Positions 33,663 to 41,830 of a DNA stretch of 64,000 bases are shown in pieces. This stretch comes from Cohnella sp. CFH 77786. Lineage in GTDB: Bacteria; Bacillota; Bacilli; Paenibacillales; Paenibacillaceae. The stretch spans positions 1 to 64,000 of the forward strand of contig NZ_WJIB01000005.1 of NCBI RefSeq assembly GCF_019400745.1. Direction: 5' to 3'. Both the position numbers and the translations under genes were made by a program. The notes beneath the pieces are model-generated. The model worked only from the letters and a program-made list of their open reading frames with translations. It was not told the origin of the DNA and ran no database searches. Within the stretch, counting starts at the first letter, position 1. Every line of letters starts with the position of its first letter.

Positions 33663-34631
33663 ATGCATTACCGGACGCTTGGCAAAACCGGACTCCAAGT
33701 TTCGGAAATCGGCTACGGTGCCTGGGGAATCGGGAAATCGATGTGGATCGGGGCGTCGGACGACGAGTCGATCGCGGCGCTTAACCGTTCCATCGACCTT
33801 GGCCTGAACTTCATCGATACCGCACTGGGTTACGGCGACGGACATAGCGAGAGATTGATCGGAGAGGTTGTCCGCTCGCGGTCCGAGACGGTGTACGTCG
33901 CCACCAAGATTCCGCCCAAAAACATGCAGTGGCCCGCGCCGACCGGCATTCCGGCGGACGACGCTTTTCCGGCCGAGCACGTGATCGCGTGCACGGAACG
34001 GAGCCTGAGCCATCTCGGCCTCGATACGATCGACGTGCAGCAGTTCCATGTCTGGTCCGACGAGTGGGTCGGCCAGGGCAGTTGGCTGGAGGGCATCCGG
34101 AAGCTGAAGGAACAGGGCAAAATCCGGCATTTCGGCGTATCGATCAACGACTACCAACCGGCCAACGCGCTCAAGCTGATCGAGACGGGACTCGTGGACA
34201 CGGTTCAGGTCATCTACAACATTTTCGACCAAAGTCCCGAGGACGAGCTGCTTCCTGCTTGCGCCAAGCATAACGTCGGGGTGATCGTCCGCGTGGCGCT
34301 CGACGAAGGCGGACTGACCGGACGCATCACGCCGGAGAGCACGTTCGAGGAAGGGGATTTCCGCAACCGTTATTTCGCCGGGGACCGGAAACGGCAAGTG
34401 TACGAGCGGGTTCAGAAGATCGTGTCCGATCTGGGGATCGGAATTGAGGACATGCCGGAGACGGCGCTTCGGTACGTGCTCAGCCATCCGGCTGTATCCA
34501 CCGTCATTCCGGGCATGCGCACGGTTCGCCACGCGGAAAGCAACATGAGGGTGGGCGACGGGAAGGGATTGCCGCAGAACCAGGCGGAGAAGCTGAAAGC
34601 CCATCGCTGGGTCCGCGACTTCTATCGTTGA
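33663..34631 (+). CDS. aldo/keto reductase
   Basis: 322 residues, (beta/alpha)8 AKR. N-terminus [21 protein letters not shown]; catalytic tetrad from [19 protein letters not shown] (Asp, Tyr), VATKIPP (Lys) and [12 protein letters not shown] (His). The C-terminal [17 protein letters not shown] binds NADPH. ATG 33663 is preceded by GGAGG at the right distance; a more upstream ATG at 33648 overlaps that site. Substrate unknown. Confidence 0.88.
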   Translation: MHYRTLGKTGLQVSEIGYGAWGIGKSMWIGASDDESIAALNRSIDLGLNFIDTALGYGDGHSERLIGEVVRSRSETVYVATKIPPKNMQWPAPTGIPADDAFPAEHVIACTERSLSHLGLDTIDVQQFHVWSDEWVGQGSWLEGIRKLKEQGKIRHFGVSINDYQPANALKLIETGLVDTVQVIYNIFDQSPEDELLPACAKHNVGVIVRVALDEGGLTGRITPESTFEEGDFRNRYFAGDRKRQVYERVQKIVSDLGIGIEDMPETALRYVLSHPAVSTVIPGMRTVRHAESNMRVGDGKGLPQNQAEKLKAHRWVRDFYR

Positions 34632-34660
34632 GGCTTGCGTCGAAGTAAGGACGCGAGAAC

Positions 34661-34701
34661 GGGGCTGCCCGGAAGGCCGATACGACCTTTCGGGCAGCCC
34701 C
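34661..34701 (+). terminator. terminator between convergent AKR and small-protein genes
   Basis: GGGGCTGCCCG pairs with CGGGCAGCCCC, an 11-bp perfect stem with additional GAAAGG/CCTTTC-like pairing. The T-run is short on both sides. Confidence 0.7.
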
Positions 34702-34709
34702 GCCGCTTG

Positions 34710-34868
34710 TTACCGTGCGTCGTCGGGATCCGGCACGCTGCCGGGCGCCCGGCCCGGTTCAATGGTGACCGGAGCAGAGGTGTGCCGGGTTTCATGCCGC
34801 TCGGTGTCGGCGAACTCGTGTGTCATCAAGTCTCGCAGCTCTTCGTTCGGTTCCGAATTCGGATTCAT
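34710..34868 (-). CDS. 52-residue acidic/proline-rich protein
   Basis: ATG at 34868 (minus strand) is preceded by AAAGGAG at ideal spacing. The product starts MNPNSEPNEELRDLMTHEFA and ends PGSVPDPDDAR; it is acidic, has no cysteine or membrane segment and is probably disordered. It is convergent with the AKR gene and shares its terminator. Not recognised, but the ribosome binding site supports translation. Confidence 0.55.
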   Translation of the reverse strand: MNPNSEPNEELRDLMTHEFADTERHETRHTSAPVTIEPGRAPGSVPDPDDAR

Positions 34869-35044
34869 GGACGCAGCTCCTTTCGGGTTCTTCCCTTCAG
34901 TCTGCCGGCGGCAAGGGCAAATTATCCATTGGAGATCCTCATTTACGTATCGCCGCGGGTAGTTTAGTATTATTCCATAAGCATGAAGAATACCGTCCGT
35001 CGGAACCGATCCGAAGACGTTAGAGGAGCTCCTGCCATACATTT

Positions 35045-36562
35045 ATGAACAAAGCCCGTTTTTCCATCGCTTCCGTTATGATCGCCTTCATCCTGCTGAT
35101 TCCGCCGAAAGGGGTTTTCAACGCTCACGCCCAAGCGGCCAAGGCCGCAGACCCCGACCACCCCGACATCGCCATCATCGGTTCCGAAATCGAAGGCATG
35201 TATCTGGCCCGCGCGGCTGCGGATGAAGGTTTGTCCGTCGTCGTCCTCGACCCCCGTCCCAAACCGGGCGGGCAGCTTCTCGAAGGAGAAATGCTCTTTC
35301 TCGACGAACCGCTGGGCGATAAAGGCCAAGTTTTGCTGCAAGGCCGGGTCAAGGAGCTGTTCGACGGCTTCAAAAGCGGCAAAATCCGCAAGCTCTCGGA
35401 ATTCCGCGCTTACTACGATAAGCTGACGAAGGGCATCCCGATCGTCTCCGGCGTTACCCTCACCGGCGTCGATATCCGCCAACAACCGGACGCCACAGGC
35501 CGGTTCGTGGAATCGGTATCCTACCGGACGAAGGATGGCCGCGACAAAACCGTTTACCCCCGATATGTCGTGGAGAATACCGATTTCGCCGCGCTCACGT
35601 CCCGTCTCGGCTTGCGCCGGATTCCGGGGATGGAAACGATTTTCCGAACGCCGGACGGCTCGAACGATTACATGGCCGCTTCCCTGATGCTGAAATTCAA
35701 AAACGTGGATTGGTCCGCCTTCCAACGCGAAGTGATGCGGCTGGACAAAGGGAAACGCGAACAAAAATACGGCTCGGAAACCCACGTTAACGGCACGTTC
35801 ACCTGGGGATTCGGCAAAGTGGGGGCGGGTTACAACTCCGGGTCGGACGAATGGTTTCTGCGCGGATTGAATACGGTTAATCAAAGGGGCGGAGAAGTGC
35901 TGATCAATGCGCTGCTGGTCTACGGCGTGGATCCGTCCAACGAAGAGAGCGTACGGCAAGCCGTCGAGGAAGGCAAACGGCAAACCCTGCGCATCCGGGA
36001 CTATCTTCGTCAAACGCTTCCCGGGTGGTCCAAGGCCGAAATCAACGGCTATCCCGATTATTTGTACATCCGCGACTTCGACCGGTACGAAACGGAATAC
36101 GTGCTGCAAGGCACCGACCTGATGAGCGGCCGAATGTTCTGGGACAATGTCAGCATCGGGGGCTACGAAATCGATCTGCAGGGAACGAAATCCAGCAAAT
36201 GGGGGTCCCGCAAAGGAAACCCGGACAAATACGGGATGCCGCTTCGCTCCTTCCAAGCCAAGAGCTTCCGGAACGTCATCGTCGCGGGCAAGAACGTCGG
36301 CGCATCCGCCGTCGCGTACGGCAGCGCACGGATCCAAGCGCAGACCGCGCTTGCCGCAGAATCGATCGGCATTATCCTCGGCCAAATCAATGGGAAATAC
36401 ATGCTGGACGAGATGACGCCCGCCCGGATGAAAGCCTTGCAGGATTACATCCGCAGCAAGTACCGCATCACGTTGACCGGGGGCAATGCGGTCAACAAAA
36501 TCACCGGTCTTACGGAAGACCAGAGGCGTGCTTTCAATCAAGGCCAGCTCGTCATTCCCTGA
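35045..36562 (+). CDS. exported FAD-dependent oxidoreductase
   Basis: 505 residues. Residues 1-30 form a signal peptide (...NAHAQAA). A Rossmann start IAIIGSEIEGMYLARAAADEG (~42-63) is a degenerate GxGxxG, then VVLDPRPKPGGQLLEGE, and a C-terminal FAD-closing segment RNVIVAGKNVGASAVAYGSARI with QTALAAESIGI. This is the FAD-dependent oxidoreductase (FAD_oxidored) fold. Export of such a flavoprotein is unusual; no twin-arginine is seen, only an ordinary Sec signal. Substrate unknown. MPE gene 21 bases downstream. Confidence 0.8.
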   Translation: MNKARFSIASVMIAFILLIPPKGVFNAHAQAAKAADPDHPDIAIIGSEIEGMYLARAAADEGLSVVVLDPRPKPGGQLLEGEMLFLDEPLGDKGQVLLQGRVKELFDGFKSGKIRKLSEFRAYYDKLTKGIPIVSGVTLTGVDIRQQPDATGRFVESVSYRTKDGRDKTVYPRYVVENTDFAALTSRLGLRRIPGMETIFRTPDGSNDYMAASLMLKFKNVDWSAFQREVMRLDKGKREQKYGSETHVNGTFTWGFGKVGAGYNSGSDEWFLRGLNTVNQRGGEVLINALLVYGVDPSNEESVRQAVEEGKRQTLRIRDYLRQTLPGWSKAEINGYPDYLYIRDFDRYETEYVLQGTDLMSGRMFWDNVSIGGYEIDLQGTKSSKWGSRKGNPDKYGMPLRSFQAKSFRNVIVAGKNVGASAVAYGSARIQAQTALAAESIGIILGQINGKYMLDEMTPARMKALQDYIRSKYRITLTGGNAVNKITGLTEDQRRAFNQGQLVIP

Positions 36563-36583
36563 TCGGAACGGAGGTGAGGAAGG

Positions 36584-37090
36584 TTGAAGGTCGTGGTGGT
36601 ATCCGATACGCACATGCCCCGGATGGCGAAGAAACTGCCCGAACGGCTCGTACGCGAACTCGGGAGCGCCGACCGGATCCTTCACGCGGGCGATTGGACA
36701 AGCGAAGACGTGTACGAAGAGCTCGTACGGTATGCCCCGGTCGAAGGGGTGGCGGGCAATAACGACGGAGAAGCGCTGTCGGCCAAATTCGGCTTCCGGA
36801 AACGGATCCAGTGCGGGGAAGTTCGGATCGGGCTGGTGCACGGACACGGCAAGAATGCGCGGATCACCGCCGAACAGCAAGCCGCGGCGGCATTCGGACC
36901 GGATGAAGTGGACGTCGTCGTCTTCGGCCATTCCCACGTCCCCGTAAGCAAGAAGCAGGGCGGCGTCCTGCTGTTCAATCCGGGCTCGCCGACCGACAAG
37001 CGGAGACAGAAGCGGTATTCGTTCGGCATACTGGAGATCGACGGCAAGGAGATCAAGGCGAAGCACGTGTTCTATGACAGCAAGGAATAG
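36584..37090 (+). CDS. YfcE/MJ0936-type metallophosphoesterase
   Basis: 168 residues. Metal-binding motifs in order: VVSDTHM (D-x-H, ~6-11), ILHAGDW (G-D, ~33), GVAGNNDGE (G-N-x-D, ~56-64), LVHGHG (~86) and VFGHSHVPV (G-H-x-H, ~108-116), then NPGSPTDKR. Small phosphodiesterases of this type act on cyclic or bis-phosphate substrates. TTG 36584 follows GGAGGTGAGGAAGG and lies close to the FAD gene, so the two are probably co-transcribed. A terminator follows. Confidence 0.87.
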   Translation: MKVVVVSDTHMPRMAKKLPERLVRELGSADRILHAGDWTSEDVYEELVRYAPVEGVAGNNDGEALSAKFGFRKRIQCGEVRIGLVHGHGKNARITAEQQAAAAFGPDEVDVVVFGHSHVPVSKKQGGVLLFNPGSPTDKRRQKRYSFGILEIDGKEIKAKHVFYDSKE

Positions 37091-37107
37091 CATCGGTGCC
37101 GGATCAC

Positions 37108-37135
37108 GTCAGGGAGCGCGTCCCTGGCGTTTTTG
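37108..37135 (+). terminator. terminator after the phosphoesterase gene
   Basis: GTCAGGGA pairs with TCCCTGGC (one G-U), then GTTTTT. Confidence 0.75.
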
Positions 37136-37232
37136 CTGAGCGGAAGCGAGTGATGCTTTGCTGTTATTCAACAAATATTGACAGAAGTTGATTCCTTCTA
37201 GTACTGTACAATAATGGGAACCTAATCGAAGC

Positions 37233-37259
37233 TGAAACATTTTCCGATAGGGATTCGTA
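37233..37259 (+). promoter_or_regulatory. ECF (sigma-W-type) promoter of the yjf-like operon
   Basis: TGAAAC at 37233-37238 and CGTA at 37256-37259 are separated by 17 bases, matching the B. subtilis sigma-W/ECF consensus. It lies 36 bases upstream of the first gene start (37295). A matching element drives pspA on the other strand at 41733-41758. Confidence 0.75.
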
Positions 37260-37294
37260 TTCCATCACATATCTCGATTGAGAGGATGCAAGCC

Positions 37295-37510
37295 ATGGAC
37301 AAAGAAATGGTCGTGACCTTGTACGAGAAGCAGCCGGACGGCGGACTCTGCCCGATCGACGAGCGGGCGTGGTCGCTGAACATGGTCGCGGCGCTGGAGC
37401 ACGTCAATTATTTGACGGTGGGGGGCCGGGAGTACGAGACCGTGGAAGGCCGGCTGAACTTGGATACGGGGAAGCTGGAGATTTTGGTCGTACCGATGCG
37501 AAACCAATGA
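37295..37510 (+). CDS. small protein, first gene of the yjf-like operon
   Basis: 71 residues, soluble: EMVVTLYEKQPDGG, SLNMVAALEHVNYL, EYETVEGRLNLDTGKLEILV. A small beta-rich domain with an A-x-H-V-N centre; family not recognised. GAGAGG gives a good site for ATG 37295 (an ATG at 37286 is also in frame). It lies 36 bases behind an ECF-type promoter and 28 bases before the next gene, so it begins the operon. Confidence 0.65.
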   Translation: MDKEMVVTLYEKQPDGGLCPIDERAWSLNMVAALEHVNYLTVGGREYETVEGRLNLDTGKLEILVVPMRNQ

Positions 37511-37538
37511 GAAGCCGGAACGGAAAGGGGAACCGAGC

Positions 37539-38216
37539 TTGAAACGGGAAGACGGACCGGATGAACAGCTGATCGGCAAATTGTTTACTAAAGACGGCAA
37601 ACCGCTGCGGATTTTGTCGACTTCGCTCGGCATCGCGCTGCTCGCGAACGCGGCGCTCTTGCCCGGCGCTTCAAGCGCCTCGTCCGCGGCAAGCGGGACG
37701 CAAGCGAGCGGAACGGCGGGACCGAAATTGGTGGAGTGGTCCACCGAAGAAGCGAAGAAATATTACGATCCGGCGGTCGATTGGAATCTTCCGCTGCCTG
37801 CGGATGGCGTCAAAGAAGAGGAGCAGACGGTCGTTGCGGGCGGTTCGTCCGATAACGTCGGTACCGGCGGCACGACGGTCATTCATACGACGTCCGGCTT
37901 CGGCTGGGATGATCTCATGCTTTATCATTTGCTCTTCAATAACGGATCGGCCTATTCTTCCGCCGGTTGGTCCTCCTCCCACCCGACCTACTACGGCGGG
38001 ACCACGACCCGCTATCAACCCAAATCTTACTCCAGCGGGGCTTTCCAGAACAAGCCCGTTCCGGGTTCCTCCGTGCGTCCCAAAACTTCGGATACGACGG
38101 GGACGATTACCCGGCGTTCGACCTCGTCGAGCAAGGGCGGCATCGGCGGCACCTCCAGCGGATACAGCTCGTCCGGGTCTTCCAGCTCCCGTTCGTCCGG
38201 CGGATTCGGAGGATGA
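37539..38216 (+). CDS. Ser/Gly-tailed protein, YjfM/YgiB (DUF1190)-like position
   Basis: 225 residues. After a short charged start there is a hydrophobic, Ala-rich segment (~26-50, LSTSLGIALLANAALLPGAS) that may be a signal or anchor. The middle has VVAGGSSDNVGTGG and DDLMLYHLLFNNGSAYSSAG. The last ~90 residues are an extreme Ser/Gly/Thr-rich, low-complexity tail ending SSSSRSSGGFGG. This tail and its place next to a glutathionylspermidine-synthase-like gene recall E. coli YjfM/YgiB. TTG start after AAAGGGG. Its TGA overlaps the next ATG. Confidence 0.6.
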   Translation: MKREDGPDEQLIGKLFTKDGKPLRILSTSLGIALLANAALLPGASSASSAASGTQASGTAGPKLVEWSTEEAKKYYDPAVDWNLPLPADGVKEEEQTVVAGGSSDNVGTGGTTVIHTTSGFGWDDLMLYHLLFNNGSAYSSAGWSSSHPTYYGGTTTRYQPKSYSSGAFQNKPVPGSSVRPKTSDTTGTITRRSTSSSKGGIGGTSSGYSSSGSSSSRSSGGFGG

Positions 38217-39409
38217 CGGCCGGGGTTTTCGAGGTTGTCGGATACCCCGATCCCGACCGGTCGGCGAAGGTGGAGCTGCTGAAGGAAATGGGCTTCGGCT
38301 GGGCAGACCTGGAAGGCGAGTCCTATTGGATCGATCAGGTCGCGGTGTTGCGCAAGGACGTCTATCAAGAACTGGAACGCGCTTCGGGCATCCTGTGGCG
38401 CGTGTTCGATAAAACCGCGCGGTACCTGATCGGCAAACGGGATCTCTATCACTTGATCGGCATTCCACCCGTCTTATGGGAGATGCTCGACCTGCTGCCT
38501 GTTCCGCCCGAAGGGCTCATCAGCCGTTACGCGAGGTTCGATTTCGCCGTCTCGAACGATGGCGTCATCAAGCTGCTGGAGCTGAACGCGGATACCCCGA
38601 CGGGATACGTGGAAGCGGCGATCGCGACGCCCTGGTTGTGCGGACAGGCGGGCGTGGAGTCCCCCAACGGGCTCATGCCCGGCTTGGTCGCGTCCGCTTG
38701 GGCGGAGGATCGGCCGGATACGGCGGCTTGCGTGGCGTACGGAACGCATCTGGAGGATTCCGGCACGATCGAGGCGTTGGTTCGCCACAGCGGACTCGAC
38801 GTCCAATGCGTGGATTGCCTGGACCTCTGGGTAAACGAAGGCACGCTCAGAGACGGGGAAGGACGCGCCATCGGGCGGTTGTTCGCTTTGTACCCGAAGG
38901 AATGGATGGCGGTCGACGAAGGGGGAGACGCCCTGGCGTACGCCATCGAGTCCGGCAACCTCCAGCTGTTCAATCCTCCGCACAGCATCCTGCTGCAATC
39001 CAAAGGCCTGCAGGCGGCCGCATGGGGCTTGTTCGAGCTTGGATTGCTTTACGATCGCGAAGAACGGGACGCCATCGAACGCTATATGCTTCCGACTTAC
39101 AACAAACCGGTCTTCGAAGGGAGCTTCGTCTCCAAGTCCATGTTCGGGCGGGAGGGAGGTTCCGTGAAGCTGTACGACACGCAGGGAAATTTGGAGATCG
39201 AAGACCTTGAGGGATTCGATACGAGCGCGCTCTTTCCCGTCGTGTACCAGAAGAGAGCGGAACTGGCGCGCATCCCTACGGCCGCGGGCGAGCTTCATCT
39301 GTTGACGGGCATGTTCGTGATCAACGGGACGCCATGCGGCTTGCTCGGAAGGGCAGGCGGGCCTATCACGGGCAATTCCAGCCACTTTATCGCTGTGGGA
39401 GTGAAGTAG
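38213..39409 (+). CDS. glutathionylspermidine synthase-like ATP-grasp ligase (YjfC/YgiC type)
   Basis: 398 residues, the length of E. coli YjfC/YgiC (~387), with no N-terminal amidase domain. FDFAVSNDGVIKLLELNADT followed by PTGYVEAAIA at ~118-147 is the ATP-grasp core with Mg- and substrate-binding acids. The C-terminus VYQKRAELARI...GGPITGNSSHFIAVGVK closes the active site. The family forms amide bonds between peptides and polyamines or other amines using ATP; the actual substrates are unknown. ATG 38213 overlaps the upstream TGA. Cytoplasmic. Confidence 0.87.
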   Translation: MTAGVFEVVGYPDPDRSAKVELLKEMGFGWADLEGESYWIDQVAVLRKDVYQELERASGILWRVFDKTARYLIGKRDLYHLIGIPPVLWEMLDLLPVPPEGLISRYARFDFAVSNDGVIKLLELNADTPTGYVEAAIATPWLCGQAGVESPNGLMPGLVASAWAEDRPDTAACVAYGTHLEDSGTIEALVRHSGLDVQCVDCLDLWVNEGTLRDGEGRAIGRLFALYPKEWMAVDEGGDALAYAIESGNLQLFNPPHSILLQSKGLQAAAWGLFELGLLYDREERDAIERYMLPTYNKPVFEGSFVSKSMFGREGGSVKLYDTQGNLEIEDLEGFDTSALFPVVYQKRAELARIPTAAGELHLLTGMFVINGTPCGLLGRAGGPITGNSSHFIAVGVK

Positions 39410-40045
39410 ATGAGAATCAAAATATGGGGCCTTCTGCTGTCCGCCATCCTGCTCGGATCGCTGCTCTCCGCATGCTCCTCGGACTCCTCCTCCGTCTTCC
39501 ATACGGGATCCGGCTCGGGAAGCGAGGCAATGGCGCCCGATACGGCCAGGGTTCCCTGGGACTATCGGATCGTGGAAGGCAAAGTCGGGGATCTGATCGG
39601 AAGCGACATGACGATCCTGCCGGACAACGAGCTGCTGCCGAACGACGGGAACTATGCCACGGGCGATCCCGTATGGACCCTGCAGTACATGGACGCCGAG
39701 ATCACGACGAATTCCGAGCAGAAGAACTCGATTCACCTGTCGTCCTGGAACACGATCAAGTCTTTCAAGGACGAGAAGAGCGCCAAGGAGGACTTGGCGA
39801 ATCTGAAAGTGTCGCTGAAAACGGAAGTCGATCTGGTCGGGGTTTACAAAACGGAGTATAACGGGAAAACGCGGAATTTCGCCGTTGTGGCCCTCCCGTC
39901 GGGAAACCGCATCAAGCAGCCGATTAGCGACGAGCGTTACAAAACGATGAAGGATCAGAAAAAGGTCGAGGTGCTTCTGGAAGAGGTCCACGACTTCGCG
40001 AATTACGATTATGCGTATGCCAAATTCCGGGGGTGGGCGAATTGA
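39410..40045 (+). CDS. lipoprotein of the yjf-like operon
   Basis: 211 residues. Lipobox LLSAC (Cys ~22) after a classical signal MRIKIWGLLLSAILLGSL; then a Ser-rich linker and a mature domain (VPWDYRIVEGKVGDLIGSDM; VWTLQYMDAEITTNSE). A DUF4247-like assignment is possible but not certain. ATG 39410 follows the ligase stop with no gap, and the stop overlaps the next start (TTGA), so ligase, lipoprotein and DUF350 protein are translationally coupled. Confidence 0.7.
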   Translation: MRIKIWGLLLSAILLGSLLSACSSDSSSVFHTGSGSGSEAMAPDTARVPWDYRIVEGKVGDLIGSDMTILPDNELLPNDGNYATGDPVWTLQYMDAEITTNSEQKNSIHLSSWNTIKSFKDEKSAKEDLANLKVSLKTEVDLVGVYKTEYNGKTRNFAVVALPSGNRIKQPISDERYKTMKDQKKVEVLLEEVHDFANYDYAYAKFRGWAN

Positions 40046-40434
40046 CCGTTGTCATCAATCTGATCGTCAGCGTGGTCGTCATCGTGGCGCTGCAATTGGC
40101 CGGCATGTTCATCTTCAGCTGGATGACGCCGTTTAACGATCTGAACGAGCTGAAGAAAGGGAATACGGCCGTCGGGCTTGCCATGGGCGGGAAGTTTCTG
40201 GGGACCGCGATCATCCTGGGGGTCTCCGCCTATACGAACACTTCCATCTGGTTCATGATGCTGTGGTTCGCGGTCGGCTATTTGATTCTGGTGGCGGCTT
40301 ATTGGATATTCGAGCTGGTGACGCCGGGACTGAAGATTTCCGAACATCTTCAGAACCGGAACACGGCAGTGGGCGCGCTGCTGTGCTTCGTCTTCGTCGG
40401 CACGAGCTTTGCCGTCAGCAGCCTGATCATCTAA
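40042..40434 (+). CDS. DUF350 membrane protein (YjfL-like)
   Basis: 130 residues with four transmembrane segments. The DUF350 hallmark DLNELKKGNTAVGLAMGG is at ~33-50 and echoed by LQNRNTAVGALLCFVFVG at ~100-117, an internal duplication typical of the family. Members occur with GSPS-like ligases and PspA in many bacteria; the mechanism is unknown, and a small channel or transporter has been suggested. TTG 40042 overlaps the lipoprotein stop; GTG 40033 is an alternative. Confidence 0.82.
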   Translation: MTVVINLIVSVVVIVALQLAGMFIFSWMTPFNDLNELKKGNTAVGLAMGGKFLGTAIILGVSAYTNTSIWFMMLWFAVGYLILVAAYWIFELVTPGLKISEHLQNRNTAVGALLCFVFVGTSFAVSSLII

Positions 40435-40453
40435 AGGATTCCACAGAATTACA

Positions 40454-40497
40454 GAGGCTGCACCCCGGATTTGTTCCGGCAGGGCAGCCTCTTCTTC
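40454..40497. terminator. terminator between the two convergent arms of the yjf-like cluster
   Basis: GAGGCTGC pairs with GCAGCCTC, with an inner CCGGA/TCCGG stem, followed by TTCTTCT. Confidence 0.7.
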
Positions 40498-40509
40498 TAA
40501 GCCTAACGG

Positions 40510-41016
40510 TTAGGTGCCGCGGATGACTTCGACATCGGCAGGGAGCACGGATTCTCCTTCGTACAGCATGAAGCGCCCGTCCAACCATTCGATGCGGAGC
40601 AGCTTCCGGTCGTCGGACTGGAATTGCCAAACGGACAATTCCCCTCCACCTGGAAAGGGCGTTTTACCGGTCGTGACGACGAACCCGGCGTACTGTTCTT
40701 CCAAGTGGTAAGTGATGTCGTCCAGTTCCAGCGTCATGGGCACTTCCTCGAAGGAATCGAGGCGGCCGTCGATCGGCTTGTAGAGGGAATATTCGGTCTG
40801 CTCGCGCTCTTCGATCAGCAAATAGCGGATGTCCGATCCGTCTTGCAGCGTCAGAACGGAGCTCCGGCGCCGGGGGTTCTGCGTGCGTCCGATGACCTGA
40901 TACGTCACGAGGGACACTTCGCAGAAGTCGCCCGGACCGAGCGTCAGGATGCTCCGCGGCGCCGCAGGCGGTTCGGCCTTGCTGACGAGATTCCGGATTC
41001 GTTTGAACAGGCTCAT
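40510..41016 (-). CDS. DUF4178 protein (YjfK-like) with a PspA-like N-terminal helix
   Basis: 168 residues. DUF4178 features: LGPGDFCEVSLVTYQVIGR near ~26-45, then SSVLTLQDGSDIRYLLIEER and WQFQSDDRKLLRIEWLDG, a beta-barrel-like domain. The first 13 residues, MSLFKRIRNLVSK, are almost the same as the start of PspA next door (MSLFKRLRDL), an amphipathic membrane-binding helix. It follows pspA by 6 bases on the same strand. Function unknown; E. coli YjfK is the positional counterpart. Confidence 0.8.
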   Translation of the reverse strand: MSLFKRIRNLVSKAEPPAAPRSILTLGPGDFCEVSLVTYQVIGRTQNPRRRSSVLTLQDGSDIRYLLIEEREQTEYSLYKPIDGRLDSFEEVPMTLELDDITYHLEEQYAGFVVTTGKTPFPGGGELSVWQFQSDDRKLLRIEWLDGRFMLYEGESVLPADVEVIRGT

Positions 41017-41022
41017 CGGCGG

Positions 41023-41694
41023 TTACTTCTTCTCGTACTGCTTCATGAGAGCGGCGAGCTCGTCTTCGACTTTCTTGTCCTTGCCGAGGTTCGCGAATTC
41101 CTCGTCCAGCGATTTGCCTTTCGAGGACGCCAGTTCGTTGCTTGCTTCCGCCTGCGCTTCCATCTGGAGCATTTTCTCTTCCATCCGCTTCAGTCCGGCG
41201 GCTGCCGTATCGGAACCGAAACCGCTCATCGCCTTGTTGATTTCGTGCTGGGTCTTGGCCGCATTATAGCGCGCCGCGAGCGTCTCGCGTTTGTTTTTCA
41301 TCTCGGTCAGCTGCTTGCGCATGTCGTCCAGTTTGGCTCTCAGATTGTCCGCCAGCTGGCGGTTCTGGTCGTACGCGGCCTTGTATTCGTTCATTTTCTG
41401 TTCGGCGGCGTGTTTCTCTTCCAGCGCGCGGCGCGCCAGGTCGACGTTCTGCGCTTGCGCGGCCATATGCGCCTGTTCCGTGCGTTTCTGCACGAGCGCC
41501 GTTTGCTCCTCGTATAGTTGCTTGAATTTCTTCTCCAGGGCGATCTGCTGCGCGACCGCTTTCTCCGCTTCTTCGAGATCTTCCGTCATATCGCGGATAT
41601 ATTGGTCCGTCAATTTGATGGGATCTTCGGCTTTCTCGATCAAAGCGTAGATATTCGACAAAGTCAGGTCACGCAAGCGTTTGAACAAGGACAT
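41023..41694 (-). CDS. pspA: PspA/IM30 (ESCRT-III-like) membrane stress protein
   Basis: 223 residues, mostly long coiled-coil helices (~25-190). Start MSLFKRLRDLTLSNIYALIE followed by EDPIKLTDQYIRDMTEDLEE is the PspA/IM30 signature, with an amphipathic first helix. PspA oligomerises on damaged membranes and supports proton-motive force. Length equals the family norm. CAGGAGG precedes ATG 41694. A consensus ECF promoter lies 39-64 bases upstream. B. subtilis pspA is a sigma-W target, which fits. Co-transcribed with the DUF4178 gene. Confidence 0.9.
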   Translation of the reverse strand: MSLFKRLRDLTLSNIYALIEKAEDPIKLTDQYIRDMTEDLEEAEKAVAQQIALEKKFKQLYEEQTALVQKRTEQAHMAAQAQNVDLARRALEEKHAAEQKMNEYKAAYDQNRQLADNLRAKLDDMRKQLTEMKNKRETLAARYNAAKTQHEINKAMSGFGSDTAAAGLKRMEEKMLQMEAQAEASNELASSKGKSLDEEFANLGKDKKVEDELAALMKQYEKK

Positions 41695-41732
41695 GGAATT
41701 GCCTCCTGTAATTGCGATTTTTAATCCAGCAA

Positions 41733-41758
41733 TACGCGCGATTTCCGGCAAGGTTTCA
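41733..41758 (-). promoter_or_regulatory. ECF (sigma-W-type) promoter of pspA
   Basis: On the minus strand TGAAAC (41758-41753) and CGTA (41736-41733) are separated by 16 bases, a perfect sigma-W-type element. pspA starts at 41694. Confidence 0.8.
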
Positions 41759-41830
41759 TCGCGTTTCAAGCTCATAATGATATCCTAATATAGAAGGAAT
41801 TAGATTCCAAGAGGGTAAGGTGAGCCTGCA

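Noticed and set aside
34970..37093. 707-codon open frame on the minus strand
   Set aside because: Antisense to the FAD oxidoreductase and phosphoesterase genes, which both have full motifs. The antisense reading has none.
37178..37216. TTGACA (37178) with TACAAT (37207) as a sigma-A promoter for the yjf-like operon
   Set aside because: The spacing is about 23 bases, too long for sigma-A. The ECF element at 37233 is a better match and lies closer to the gene.
37967..38212. Longer N-terminus for the ATP-grasp ligase
   Set aside because: It would run antiparallel in meaning through the Ser/Gly-tail gene in another frame. ATG 38213 gives the usual ~390-residue family length.
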